Of a stretch of DNA of 64,000 nt, positions 21,501 through 30,504 are shown in pieces. The translations under genes and the position numbers were made by a program. Source of the DNA: Lineus longissimus (Eukaryota > Nemertea > Pilidiophora > Heteronemertea > Lineidae). The stretch covers positions 8,379,501-8,443,500 of the forward strand of contig NC_088310.1 of assembly GCF_910592395.1 (NCBI RefSeq). The letters run 5' to 3'. How positions within the stretch are numbered: position 1 is the stretch's first letter; each line of letters begins with the position of its first letter. The notes below the pieces were generated by a model. It did no database searches. It had not been told where the DNA came from and saw nothing but the letters and a program-made list of their open reading frames with translations.

Positions 21501-23595
21501 GCGAGCAGGTCACCTTTCTTATGTGGAGGACCCCAAGGGCTACAGGAGTCTATTGGCCAAGTCATTGACCAACGACCAGTCCGGCCGTCGCAATGTCAAG
21601 CAGGAGGTCATCAAGTCGTTCTCGTCTGATCCGAGGGTGTTGGCTTTTGCTGAAGCGTTCTGCGATCAGGAGAATGATAAGGTTTGTATCATTCACAATG
21701 GCTTCACTTCGGTTCATGATCATGACACCATTGTTCCCCATTATGTCTGTACACTGTTTAGCTCTATGTAAACCCAGCCTTATTAATCTGTTTATATATT
21801 TACCATTGTTCCTTGCGGTTCCATTACCAGGAAACCATTGTTTGCTGGCATGACTGTACACTGTTTAGCTCTATGTAAACCCAGCCTTATTAATCTGTTT
21901 ATATATTTACCATTGTTCCTTGCGGTTCCATTACCAGGAAACCATTGTTTGCTGGCATGTCTCTACACTGTTTAGCTCTATGTAAACCCAGCCTTATTAA
22001 TCTGTTATAGATATTGACCAAATTTCTTTGCAGTTCCATTACCATAAAACTATTGTTTGCCAGCATGTCCATATACTGTGTAGCTCTACGTAAACCCGGC
22101 TTTGTGTGAATATGTTACTGCAGGTTCTTGCGGTTCCTTGACCATAAAACCTTTGTTTGCCAGCATGTCCGTATACTACGTAGCTCTATGTAAACCAGGC
22201 CTTGTGTGAATATGTTACTGCAGGTTCTTGCAGTTCCTTGACCATAAAACCTTTGTTTGCCAGCATGTCCTTATACTGTGTAGCTCTATGTAAACCAGGC
22301 CTTGTGTGAATATTTTACTGCAGGTTCTTGCGGTTCCTTGACCATAAAACCATTGTTTGCCAGCATGTCCATATACTGTGTAGCTCTAGGTAAACCAGGC
22401 CTTATGTGAATATGTTACTGCAGTTTTTTTTGGTTCCTTGACCATAAAACCTTTGTTTGCCAGCATGTCCGTGTACTGTGTAGCTCTATGTAAACCAGGC
22501 CTTGTGTGAATATGTTACTGCAGTTTCTTGCGGTTCCTTGACCATAAAACCATTGTTTGCCGGCATGTCCATATACTGTGTAGCTCTATGTAAACCAGGC
22601 CTTATGTGAATATGTTACTGCAGTTTCTTGCGATTCCTTGACCATAAAACCTTTGTTTGCCGGCATGTTCGTATACCTGTGTGCCTCTATCTAAACCCGG
22701 CCTTACTTTCTCTTTCAGGAGTATGATGTAATGCAGCTGTTGTCTCTGATACTCCATGAGTGCGTCACTCAAGAGAAGCCGGAGATCTTGTGTCCTCATA
22801 TCGCAATGGATCAAGTATCTCGAACGTTCCAGAAGAAAGCTCGGATGATCGACATCTGGCAGGTGAAGTTGATCATGGCTTACTACAACAGCCCAATGGT
22901 CAAGCCGACGCTGGGCAACTCTGCCCTCATACATCCCGAGTTCTTGTCACACATCAAGAATAGAGTTGAGTTTCAGTTGGATAAGTGGCTGAAAGGTAGG
23001 ATACGTTTGTTGTGTTAAAGTTGACATATCCATGCATTCTGGTTGTGACTTTGTCCTCAAAGTACCGAATTAGGACAAATGGAAATTATGACTAGACAAT
23101 AGTGGTTGTTCCCAATTGAAGGTGTTGATCTATTTTAAAGATCATGGATTCCCTCATCTTCTTTAGCTTTGACCAACAAGCTAAACTCTTTAAAGGATTC
23201 TGTCCTCACATATTCCCCAATGTTCGTTAAGTTGACTTAGTTAACCTCATCTGCTTTCAGACTCTGAAGAGACAATCTGTGCATACCTCCTCAGTAACAG
23301 TGTCGCTAGTGACCCCCTCCTGGCCACTTTCCTAACGTGGCATGATATCCCACCAGTGACGAAGCTAACACCACTACTAAATACTGGTAAGTTTCTGACA
23401 GAAAAAAGCTTTTAGATTACTTGAAGTTTTTTCTTCTTAAACCATAAGGGAGTCAATTTCAGTACTCACTTTCCTCTTCTACTTGTAGAGGCTGGTGTAC
23501 CTCCCTTCCCTCTGCTGTACACACAACTTCAACCATATGGGTTGTCAGTCGGTGCTGTGATGAAACTACACAAGATCATGTCTCAGAGACGCTGA
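270..23595 (+). CDS. ANAPC1: Anaphase-promoting complex subunit 1 (APC1), 5'-partial, 30 exons
   Basis: APC1 is the main scaffold of the APC/C ubiquitin ligase, which marks cyclins and securin for destruction in mitosis. Exons: 270-368, 665-755, 1370-1435, 1559-1720, 1981-2118, 2332-2658, 3165-3356, 3751-3913, 4161-4309, 4523-4703, 5377-5499, 6458-6594, 14492-14598, 15095-15172, 15541-15630, 16092-16341, 16774-17008, 17298-17389, 17651-17868, 18092-18245, 18575-18739, 19194-19307, 19564-19709, 20202-20406, 20626-20703, 20935-21002, 21462-21681, 22719-22995, 23261-23386, 23489-23595. All have AG/GT borders and their phases agree. The sum is 4,558 nt: one leading base, 1,518 codons and a TGA. 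Diagnostic stretches include LPFGVALPLREAKFQC, SEDLRVQEV, GRGMF, IVYQGTAHRH and SPSYQIKEGDT. Vertebrate APC1 is about 1,940 residues, so roughly the first 420 lie upstream of the window. No frame break was seen, so the gene looks functional. Confidence 0.97.
764..946. repeat. 27-bp minisatellite in ANAPC1 intron
   Basis: The motif tttatttacaatattagtt recurs at an exact 27-bp spacing (anchor tttacaat at 773, 800, then every 27 to 935), giving about 6.5 near-identical copies. The array starts only about 9 bp after the exon donor at 755/756. It is AT-rich, with no coding sense. Confidence 0.95.
2699..2898. repeat. 22-bp minisatellite, nine copies, in ANAPC1 intron
   Basis: Nine units of a 22-bp motif containing ctgtacttagtgtcaaat run in tandem with a few substitutions (gaactta for gtactta) and one 2-bp insertion in the fourth unit. 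The array begins about 40 bp after the exon-6 donor. Confidence 0.95.
5721..6420. repeat. 100-bp minisatellite, seven copies without indels
   Basis: The anchor atggtaacatcagc falls at 5723, 5823, 5923, 6023, 6123, 6223 and 6323. The period is exactly 100 bp, with only scattered substitutions (cagtccagg/cagtcctgg; gtcgatca/gtcaatca). The last unit stops 37 bp before the acceptor of the exon starting at 6458. Confidence 0.97.
7015..7112 (-). mobile_element. tRNA-derived SINE fragment (B-box present)
   Basis: Read on the minus strand, the segment contains GGGTTCGATCCC, a consensus RNA polymerase III B-box, preceded by tRNA-like sequence. Length and body are unclear. A diverged or truncated SINE head is the simplest reading. 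Confidence 0.45.
7299..7385. mobile_element. 87-bp Tc1/mariner-type MITE with TA target duplication
   Basis: The element starts CAGGGTGGCCCAGAATTATC and ends in the inverted counterpart ctgggccaccctg. About 30 bp of terminal inverted repeat are near perfect, and dinucleotide TA sits on both sides (7297-7298 and 7386-7387). It is too short to code for anything. TA flanks and small palindromic structure are typical of Tc1/mariner-mobilised MITEs. Confidence 0.75.
7878..8109. mobile_element. TTAA-type MITE, copy 1 (family shared with 42.8, 43.7 and 54.2 kb)
   Basis: The left end reads ttgaaggggtatgctgttcg (TTAA mutated to TTGA); the right end runs into aggcctttaaag. The interior aagaaatgcagttatacaca plus aatgccatagtgcagttatc matches the other copies at 42.84, 43.68 and 54.18 kb. 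The TTAA flanks suggest piggyBac-like mobilisation. Confidence 0.6.
8107..8318. mobile_element. Possible second TTAA-flanked element abutting copy 1
   Basis: The sequence after TTAA at 8107 (AGGGGGCCTATACATGC) resembles the reverse complement of the sequence before TTAA at about 8315 (AAGGCCTATGCTATAC). This looks like an independent small TTAA-flanked element sharing a border with the preceding MITE. The terminal match is imperfect. Confidence 0.35.
8893..9112. mobile_element. SINE-like dispersed repeat 3' of the nested receptor gene
   Basis: An imperfect ATA/ATAATGATA run leads into gtgctttgcac, then ctcaaagcgctttacgatac, a sequence type common in invertebrate SINE tails. A reverse-strand B-box-like CGGGTTCGTTACCC follows at about 9075-9090. 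The polarity suggests a minus-strand element. Confidence 0.4.
9168..13695 (-). CDS. GRL101-like type-C LGR: C-type lectin + LDLa + LRR + 7TM receptor, nested in ANAPC1 intron
   Basis: There are two exons, 13695-12856 and 12443-9168, joined by a 412-bp GT-AG intron inside the lectin domain (280 + 1,091 = 1,371 aa). Domains in order: signal peptide (1 to about 25); C-type lectin-like domain (about 203-382, YICE at its end); a second degenerate lectin-like domain (about 411-520); about six LDLa modules (531-824; canonical CDKRKDCRDNSDESDC in the first); leucine-rich repeats (about 860-995; NLSHNFI, DLSFNRL, LLSHNQI); 7TM (about 1024-1299) with ADRV at TM3, CWVP in TM6, NPFLY in TM7 and the TM3/ECL2 cysteines 1102 and 1180. 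The type-C leucine-rich GPCR family includes snail GRL101 and vertebrate relaxin receptors. The lectin Ca2+ site has QPS (332-334), not EPN or QPD, and WFQIPC where WND is usual. Ligand unknown; probably a plasma-membrane peptide receptor. Confidence 0.93.
12444..12855 (-). other. Intron of the GRL101-like receptor
   Basis: On the minus strand the donor is AAAG|GTGGGT and the acceptor is TTTTTTTCAG|AAAACC. The junction joins EWIFIGLQKRK to KTNKYFANYEWTD, restoring a continuous C-type lectin fold in phase 0. Both flanking frames hit stops or non-lectin sequence if read through. Confidence 0.9.
13696..14491. other. Remaining ANAPC1 intron, 5' flank of the nested receptor
   Basis: No exon or repeat was recognised. 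The segment should hold the receptor promoter on the minus strand and ends in the acceptor before the ANAPC1 exon at 14492. I found no clear TATA box at a convincing distance from the ATG at 13695. Confidence 0.4.
14492..15630 (+). CDS. ANAPC1: ANAPC1 exons 13-15 of window, downstream of the 7.9-kb host intron
   Basis: These exons resume the frame directly after the intron that houses the antisense receptor: DDGMDCLDER joins LLRLRFSEDLRVQEV, an arrangement conserved in animal APC1. Exon 14 gives SDHDFIEEQETQLYAF and TMALPLG; exon 15 gives RGMFTLCTYHPVATETLPIP and ends at GRAPP. Phases are 2, 2 and 2 at the successive donors. A 5-copy tandem repeat begins about 38 bp after the exon-15 donor. 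Confidence 0.93.
15669..15955. repeat. 58-61-bp minisatellite, five copies
   Basis: Five tandem units share acatgaaaaaagaatcttat, gactatgaggtaggtttagt and gaaaatttgaaa. They differ by small indels. The array begins 38 bp after the ANAPC1 donor at 15630/15631. Four of the five units retain gaggtaggt or gagataggt, which resembles a splice donor. Confidence 0.93.
16092..20406 (+). CDS. ANAPC1: ANAPC1 exons 16-24 of window: proteasome/cyclosome (PC) repeat domain
   Basis: These exons encode the PC-repeat toroid, the module APC1 shares with proteasome subunits Rpn1 and Rpn2. The Gly/Ala-rich repeat helices are visible: HAGFLMALGLNGH, VGLLLGIAAAKRG, VAAILGVGIVYQGTAHR, YSLAAGLALGLVMLG, ATLALGMMFFKTNN, YLNIVAGGCMAIGLRFAGS, VVVVLALAMVMAGTGDLE and QAIGLLYLGGGRY. 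The region ends with DNRYHLQAFRHLYVLAAEPR. In APC/C structures this region contacts other scaffold subunits. All nine exons are small (92-250 nt) with short introns. One of those introns carries a minus-strand tRNA-like SINE at about 19.4 kb. Confidence 0.95.
18360..18560. repeat. Dispersed repeat shared with the intron at 21.34-21.44 kb
   Basis: Sequence around 18465-18560 (cagtgttgc, cagggaatct, tcctgctgatgcg) matches 21355-21430 (cagtgttgc, cagggagtct, tcctgctgatgcg) in the same orientation. No terminal structure or coding sense was found, so the class is unknown. Confidence 0.4.
19400..19503 (-). mobile_element. tRNA-derived SINE in an ANAPC1 intron
   Basis: On the minus strand the segment starts GGTGGTGCAGTGGCTCAG (A-box-like), continues through an anticodon-arm-like GACTAGCGGTCAAGTGG, and contains the consensus B-box GGTTCGATCCC. 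This is the tRNA-related head of a SINE. A functional tRNA is unlikely because the acceptor arm does not close. Confidence 0.65.
20626..23595 (+). CDS. ANAPC1: ANAPC1 exons 25-30 of window: C-terminal domain and stop
   Basis: Exons 25-26 give FAGKKFSCVAPCVLPELD and VRVLGDRYLPITFNIGKNW. Exon 27 gives the GMLHVKQRAGHLSYVEDPKG block. Exon 28 gives the LSLILHECVTQEKPEIL block; exon 29 is more divergent; exon 30 ends PYGLSVGAVMKLHKIMSQRR and stops at 23593-23595. The terminal 55 coding bases are part of the first unit of the 103-bp minisatellite that follows. The last two exons match the family less closely than the PC repeats do, but the phase and splice signals are clean. Confidence 0.92.
21745..22690. 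repeat. About 100-107-bp minisatellite, about ten diverged copies
   Basis: The marker tagctctatgtaaac recurs near 21759, 21867, 21974, 22081, 22181, 22281, 22381, 22481 and 22581, then degenerates near 22683. Spacing is about 107 bp in the first units and 100 bp in the later ones. It occupies almost the whole intron between exons ending 21681 and starting 22719. Confidence 0.93.
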
Positions 23596-26500
23596 ATTGG
23601 GCCAAGTGTCTATCTTCATTGAGGACAAGTTTCAGCGTTATGGGTTGTCAGTCGGTGCTGTAATGAAACTACACAAGATCATGTCTCAGAGACACTGAAT
23701 TGGGCCAAGTGTCTATCTTCATTGAGGACGAGTTTCACCCTTATGGGTTGTCAGTCGGTGCTGTGATGAAACTACACAAGATCATGTCTCAGAGACACTG
23801 AATTGGGCCAAGTGTCTATCTTCATTGAGGACGAGTTTCAGCCTTATGGGTTGTCAGTCGGTGCTGTTATGAAACTACACAAGATCATGTCTCGGAGACA
23901 CTGAATTGGGCCAAGTGTCTATCTTCATTGAGGACGAGTTTCACCCTTATGGGTTGTCAGTCGGTGCTGTGATGAAACTACACAAGATCATGTCTCGGAG
24001 ACACTGAATTGGGCCAAGTGTCTATCTTCATTGAGGACGAGTTTCACCCTTATGGGTTGTCAGTCGGTGCTGTGATGAAACTACACAAGATCATGTCTCA
24101 GAGACGCTGAATTGGGCCAAGTGTCTATCTTTATTGAGGACGAGTTTCAGACTTATGGGTTGTCAGTCGGTGCTGTAATGAAACTACACAAGATCATGTC
24201 TCAGAGACGCTGAATTGGGCCAAGTGTCTATCTTCATTGAGGACGAGTTTCAGCCTTATGTGTTGTCAGTCGGTGCTGTAATGAAACTACACAAGATCAT
24301 GTCTCAGAGATGCTGAATTGGGCCAAGTGTCTATCTTCATTGAGGACGAGTCTCAGCCTTATGGGTTGTCAGTCGGTGCTGTAATGAAACTACACAAGAT
24401 CATGTCTCAGAGACGCTGAATTGGGCCAAGTGTCTATCTTCATTGAGGACGAGTTTCACCCTTATGGGTTGTCAGCCGGTGCTGTTATGAAACTACACAA
24501 GATCATGTCTCAGAGATGCTGAATTGGGCCAAGTGTCTATCTTCATTGAGGACGAGTTTCAGCCTTATGAGTTGTCAGTCGGTGCTGTGATGAACATACA
24601 CAAGATCATGTCTCAGAAACGCTGAATTGGGCCAAGTGTCTATCTTCATTGAGGACGAGTTTCAGCCTTATGGGTTGTCAGTCAGTGCTGTGATGAACAT
24701 ACACAAGATCATGTCTCAGAGACACTGAATTGGGCCAAGTGTCTATCTTCATTGAGGACGAGTATCAGACTTATGGGTTGTCAGTCGGTGCTGTGATGAA
24801 CATACACAAGATCATGTCTCAGAGACACTGATTTGGGCCAAGTGTCTATCTTCATTGAGGACGAGTTTCAGCCTTATGGGTTGTCAGTCGGTGCTGTGAT
24901 GAAACTACACAAGATCATGTCTCAGAAACGCTGAATTGGGCCAAGTGTCTATCTTCATTGAGGACGAGTATCAGACTTATGGGTTGTCAGTCGGTGCTGT
25001 GATGAACATACACAAGATCATGTCTCAGAGACACTGATTTGGGCCAAGTGTCTATCTTCATTGAGGACGAGTTTCAGCCTTATGGGTTGTCAGTCGGTGC
25101 TGTGATGAAACTACACAAGATCATGTCTCGGAGACACTGAATTGGGCCAAGTGTCTATCTTCATTGAGGACGAGTTTCACCCTTATGGGTTGTCAGTCGG
25201 TGCTGTGATGAAACTACACAAGATCATGTCTCAGAGACGCTGAATTGGGCCAAGTGTCTATCTTCATTGAGGACGAGTTTCAGCCTTATGGGTTGTCAGT
25301 CGGTGCTGTGATGAAACTACACAAGATCATGTCTCAGAGACGCTGAATTGGGCCAAGTGTCTATCTTCATTGAGGACAAGTTTCAGCCTGATGGATTGTC
25401 AGTCGGTGCTGTAATGAAACTACACAAGATCATGTCTCAGAGATGCTGAATTGGGCCAAGTGTTTATCTTCATTGAGGACAAGTTTCAGCCTTATGGGTT
25501 GTCAGTCGGTGCTGTAATGAAACTACACAAGATCATGTCTCAGAGATGCTGAATTGGGCCAAGTGTCTATCTTCATTGAGGACGAGTTTCAGCCTTATGA
25601 GTTGTCAGTCGGTGCTGTAATGAAACTACACAAGATCATGTCTCAGAGATGCTGAATTGGGCCAAGTGTCTATCTTCATTGAGGACGAGTTTCAGCCTTA
25701 TGAGTTGTCAGTCGGTGCTGTGATGAAACTACACAAGATGATGTCTCAGAGACGCTGAATTGGGCCAAGTGTCTATCTTCATTGAGGAAGAGTTTCAGCC
25801 TTATGGGTTGTCAGTCGGTGCTGTAATGAAACTACACAAGATCATGTCTCAGAGACGCTGAATTGGGCCAAGTGTCTATCTTCATTGAGGACAAGTTTCA
25901 GACTTATGGGTTGTCAGTCGGTGCTGTGATGAAACTACACAAGATCATGTTTCAGAGACGCTGAATTGGGTCAAGTGTTTATCTTCATTGAGGACGAGTT
26001 TCAGCCTTATGGGTTGTCAGTCGGTGCTGTAATGAAACTACACAAGATCATGTCTCAGAGACGCTGAATTGGGCCAAGTGTCTATCTCCATTGAGGACAA
26101 GTTTCAGACTTATGGGTTGTCAGTCGGTGCTGTAATGAAACTACACAAGATCATGTCTCAGAGATGCTGAATTGGGCCAAGTGTCTATCTTCATTGAGGA
26201 CGAGTTTCAGCCTAATGAGTTGTCAGTCGGTGCTGTAATGAAACTACACAAGATCATGTCTCAGAGACGCTGAATTGGGCCAAGTGTCTATCTTCATTGA
26301 GGACGAGTTTCAGCCTTATGAGTTGTCAGTCGGTGCTGTGATGAAACTACACAAGATCATGTCTCAGAGATGCTGAATTGGGCCAAGTGTCTATCTTCAT
26401 TGAGGACGAGTTTCAGCCTTATGAGTTGTCAGTCGGTGCTGTGATGAAACTACACAAGATCATGTCTCAGAGACGCTGAATTGGGCCAAGTGTCTATCTT

Positions 26501-26870
26501 CATTGAGGACAAGTTTCAGACTTATGGGTTGTCAGTCGGTGCTGTGATGAAACTACACAAGATGATGTCTCAGAGACGCTGAATTGGGCCAAGTGTCTAT
26601 CTTCATTGAGGACGAGTTTCAGACTTATGGGTTGTCAGTTGGTGCTGTAATGAAACTACACAAGATGATGTCTCAGAGACGCTGAATTGGGCCAAGTGTC
26701 TATCTTCATTGAGGACGAGTTTCAGACTTATGGGTTGTCAGTCGGTGCTGTGATGAAACTACACAAGATCATGTTTCAGAGACGCTGAATTGGGTCAAGT
26801 GTTTATCTTCATTGAGGACGAGTTTCAGCCGTATGGTTTGTCAGTCAGTGCTGTACACCTGGTTTATCAA
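23530..26870. repeat. 103-bp minisatellite, about 32 copies, seeded by the ANAPC1 terminal exon
   Basis: The marker ttgtcagtcggtgctgt occurs first inside the last coding exon (about 23542) and then every 103 bp (23645, 23748, 23851 and on) to a truncated unit at about 26837. The distance of 3,296 bp is 32 periods. Each unit repeats the coding end (PYGLSVGAVMKLHKIMSQRR, then TGA) plus about 45 bp of 3'UTR. Variant subfamilies are interspersed (gaaactacac/gaacatacac; ttcagcctt/ttcaccctt/ttcagactt). 103 is 3n+1, so no long frame runs through. Confidence 0.97.
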
Positions 26871-27217
26871 GTATGTATGCAATGCAAGACGGGACAACGT
26901 ACCCAAGACCTAATTTTGTCATCCCAACAGTCTTTTTGATGATTTGAATTCCAACATACTGCCATAATATCGAACTTGTACTGACAAATTTCTACTCGTA
27001 ACTGCCTCATTGAGTTACTTCATCAGTGTACAATATTGCAAGTTGATCAAGGATTTGTTAAGCAAAAGGCATCAGCAATGTATAACCGCAGAAGAGTTTG
27101 CAAATTTCTGTATTATGATAATAGGTGTGTGATGAAATCCCCAGACAAAACATTGTATTTCGCATTTATAAGTTCATCTTTGTATATTTTTCAGTGGATT
27201 GTGTTACAATCCAGTGT

Positions 27218-27223
27218 AATAAA
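27218..27223 (+). promoter_or_regulatory. Probable ANAPC1 poly(A) signal
   Basis: AATAAA followed by GTGATATTTTATATAAA is the first AATAAA I find after the stop codon at 23595. If used, the entire 103-bp array is transcribed as a 3'UTR of about 3.6 kb. Confidence 0.5.
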
Positions 27224-27567
27224 GTGATATTTTATATAAAACTATAGACTGAATCCATTTATTTTCTTGATCTCAAATGGTAGATACTGACTATTGAAGA
27301 CTGTAAAAACTTTGAAGCAGACTTGTTGTGACCATGATATAATAATGGTACAACGTGGAGTTTCAAGGTTGAAGGACAATATCACAACCTATTATAGAGT
27401 CTTACGGTTGATCATACTAAAAGACATAAGGACAACATTACATCTTATTATGTCTGGGAAATCCAGTTTAAAACCTGCAGCCAACAGCATGGTCCCAGCA
27501 AGAGTTCCAAGTAGACATCCAGCCTTCAGTACCAGACCCAAGATCGAAAAGCTCTCACGATGGAACA

Positions 27568-27870
27568 TTGACAGGCAGTACCCACATGACAAATGGACAC
27601 TTGCCTACACCGATGATCAACTGTATGCCTACAGCCATCTACTGTCTAAGAACAGGCCACTGTGATCTACCTGGGCACCTAAAACGTATAGGAGGAAGGG
27701 ACACAGCAGAATGCCAATGCAAGACACCTGTGCACATTATACAAGACTGTCACCTGCACCAGGATTTGCGACAGAAGTTCTGGTCTGCAGACATCAATAC
27801 AAGGTCAGACCATCGAAACAACAAGCCGCTTCATCTCTGGCACAGGACTGGAGTTCCTGAGACTGAAGAC
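27568..27870 (+). pseudogene. Decayed LINE reverse-transcriptase C-terminal fragment
   Basis: The conceptual frame reads CLRTGHCDLPGHLKRIGG, then RDTAECQCKTPVHIIQDC, followed by a hydrophilic tail. The LRTGH...H..R.G...C.C...H.....C pattern is the zinc-binding tail that follows RT in many non-LTR retrotransposon and RNase H-like ORFs. The part just upstream (YPHDKWTLAYTDDQ) is in another frame, so the copy is frameshifted. Only the 3' piece remains, and it ends where the segmental duplication begins. Confidence 0.55.
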
Positions 27871-28271
27871 GTCAGTCACATTACACACTCGCCGTGCTCA
27901 CCATCATGCGAGACTACATTCATTCCCGACAGTCCAGTGGCGAAATATAACCCCATCTGGTCGCATCCGACTTATTTCTTCTATTCTTTGGTCTCCACTG
28001 AAGTGGCGACAAGGGCGACAAAGTGTATCCTACTGGTCCCATCCGGATGCATCTTAGAAGTAATCGACCAACTGCTTCTGACATCCAACTGAAGTGTGTA
28101 TCTAGTTGCCACCGGAGTCAAAAGACACGAAATCACTATTCTTTGGCGTGTTCTGTAAGGTGGACCGTTGTGAGCATTTAAAGAAAATGCGGTGGAGACG
28201 ATTCGCAATCTGTAAATCTTTAAATCCGAAATTCATTGTTAATGTTAGAAATTACAAATACAAATCAATAT

Positions 28272-28510
28272 CGATGGTAGACTGCACCATGCTCGACTCT
28301 GTCTTGCGATGGTAGATTGTGCCATGCTCGACTCTATCTACAGCTTGCAATGGCGAGTTGTGCTGTGGCCAACTCTAGCTTGTGATGGTAGATTGTGCTG
28401 TGGTCAACTCCAGCATGCGAATTGCGATGGTAGATTGTGCCATGGCCTACTCTAGCTTACGATGATGGTAGACTGTGGCATGGCCGACTCTTATCTGGTT
28501 GCAGTAGATT
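28272..28510. repeat. 35-37-bp minisatellite next to receptor copy 1 stop
   Basis: About six diverged units of gatggtagattgtgccatgg plus cgactctagctt run up to the receptor stop. The same array in copy 2 (33172-33725) is more than twice as long. Confidence 0.9.
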
Positions 28511-30129
28511 GTGTCATGGCCATTCCTCGATTGTCTCTCAAGACATCTTCAAAATACTTCGTAAAGACTTCCTTGGCGTCCCGCCGGAATTTGGCCCCAC
28601 CACCAAGAAAGTAAACATAAAAATTAATGGCGAAATTAAGATGCCAAATCTCTGTGAAGATCCACCACTGCAACCAGTAGCGCGTGCCCCAGTAGGGGTC
28701 GTCCAGGTCGTATTGAATAAACGCTGGAACAATCGTCTCGTAGATTCTCTTTGGAATAGAGCAGACGAAGTAAGCAAATGATGTCACTAGGAGTAGCGCG
28801 GTCAGGTTAGGTTCTTTGGACTTCCGGTGAGATTTTGATAAATCCATTTTTTTCCGTTTCTTAGAAGCGCGTCGCACGTTAATGATAATAATTGTATTAC
28901 AGATGATTAAAATGGAGAAAGGTAAAATAGTACCGAATAAAACTTGGTAAAAATTCAAAAATTGTTCCACCCATGGCATGTTTGGCACGTGACGAAGTAT
29001 AACGCCATTGGGTGGGTCCGGTAATTTGTAGCTAAAAAACGCTTGGATGTTGAATGTCAGTTGTATTACGCATGTCACGACAGTGACCTTGAGTGCCCTT
29101 GAAGCCGTGCAGATGGAAGCTGCTTTCATCGGAAATGTCACTGCGATTGCGCGGTCTATGCTCATTTCCGCCAGAAAGAGCCCGGACGTGATGGCAAATG
29201 CATCGGCGCCGTACCAAATGAAGCTATGAATGAAACAAAGGAAAAATGTAGATCACCAAGGTCACGGTATGTCAACAAGGAGCAAGCTGAGGTGCCGGTT
29301 CTCGGGATGAATCACCACAAGTGGCATTTCATGGCCGCCGGCTGAGCCGTGTTGGCCAATCAGAAGCACTTCCTGTTTTTTTGCTGCGCCGGAGAGTGCT
29401 TATGATTGGCCAATGCTACCGGGACCCCCGTCATATGACGGGGGTCTCCTTAATACTTCCGGTAAAAAGAGTGGATTGGTCAGAATACCCTAAAACAAAA
29501 AAGCTTCTCAAAAGAGTTTCCCCCGAAAGTTGAGCGGTTATGATCAGCCATACCAGAAGTCATGAGGTGTCTCTTTGAAGAAAGTAAAGATTGGTCAGAA
29601 TATCCGAAAAGATTCTCAAAGGTGTTTTTCCCCCGAATGTTGAGCACTTATGATTGGCCAATAGCCTACTACCAGAAGTCTCGAGCAGACTTCCTTTAGG
29701 AAAGTGGTGATTGGTCAACATACCCAATACAAAAATGTTCGAAATTGTTTTGTTTCTGTCCTAATCTATATGAAATCAAAGCAAAAAAAGACAAATCTTT
29801 ACATACCTTAAAAACATCAAATTCTCTTTCATATTCTTGCCAACACCATGGAACACAACAATCTTGCCAGCGGAGACGACGAATTCGAAGCAAGTGTCCA
29901 CTATCGCCAAGCCGGCCATGTAGACGCAGGTGCTATATTTGCGGTTGTCTTTCTTGGTTGTGATGAGGAGGGACATAGTGTTACCAATGATGCCAATAGT
30001 TGCGGTGAAGAAGGGCCAATATAAGTAGATAACCGCCGTCATCTGCGCCATGAAGGAATATGAAGGCCCTATCGAGGTCTCAGGGCGCGGCAGCTCTGTA
30101 CCGTTGGGCGCAGTCACTTCTGCCACCAT
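28491..30129 (-). CDS. Rhodopsin-class peptide GPCR (FMRFamide-receptor-like), copy 1
   Basis: Two exons, 30129-29807 and 29223-28491, with donor AAG|GTATGT and acceptor CATAG|CTTC in phase 2, give 351 aa. An extracellular N-glycosylation site NGTE (9-12) precedes TM1 (IIGN), TM2 (LAIVD), TM3 ending MSIDRAIAV (DRY variant), a basic ICL3 (SKKRKKMDLSKSHRKSKEP), TM6 with FVCSIP, and TM7 with NFYVYF in place of NPxxY, then KFRRD. This resembles lophotrochozoan FMRFamide/orphan peptide receptors. I see no TM3 or ECL2 cysteine for the usual disulfide. The ATG at 30129 is conserved in both copies. An upstream ATG at 30168 is Ile in copy 2, and the frame further 5' overlaps a SINE. The exact ligand class is unproven. 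Confidence 0.85.
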
Positions 30130-30504
30130 TCTCCAAGGTTGTGAAATATGAACTGAGACGGATCGCATAGAATCGAAAGTATTTACTGTAAGATTTTTTT
30201 GATTGCATGATACACGTTTTGATACATGACTATTCCTTTTCTTGTAAGTAGTGATTGAAAGTAAAAGCATTGGGATGGGACCTGGTAATTCACGACGCTG
30301 TGCCGACGAAAAAGTCACAAGTTTGAGAATACTTAGCGATGACGTTCCGCACCTCAGATCAGTCCTGCACATGAAGGCGATACTTCTGGGTTTGTTATAC
30401 CATGTTTCCGCAATAGGTTGTAATACCATGTCTTCGCAGAATATCCAGTGAATGACATTGCCGCCAAAATGCAGATCGCGCGTCGAGAGGTTCGTCTGCA
30501 ACAT

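Noticed and set aside
23530-26870. CRISPR-like or satellite array
   Set aside because: Units are contiguous 103-bp copies without unique spacers, in an animal gene. It is a minisatellite derived from the ANAPC1 last exon.
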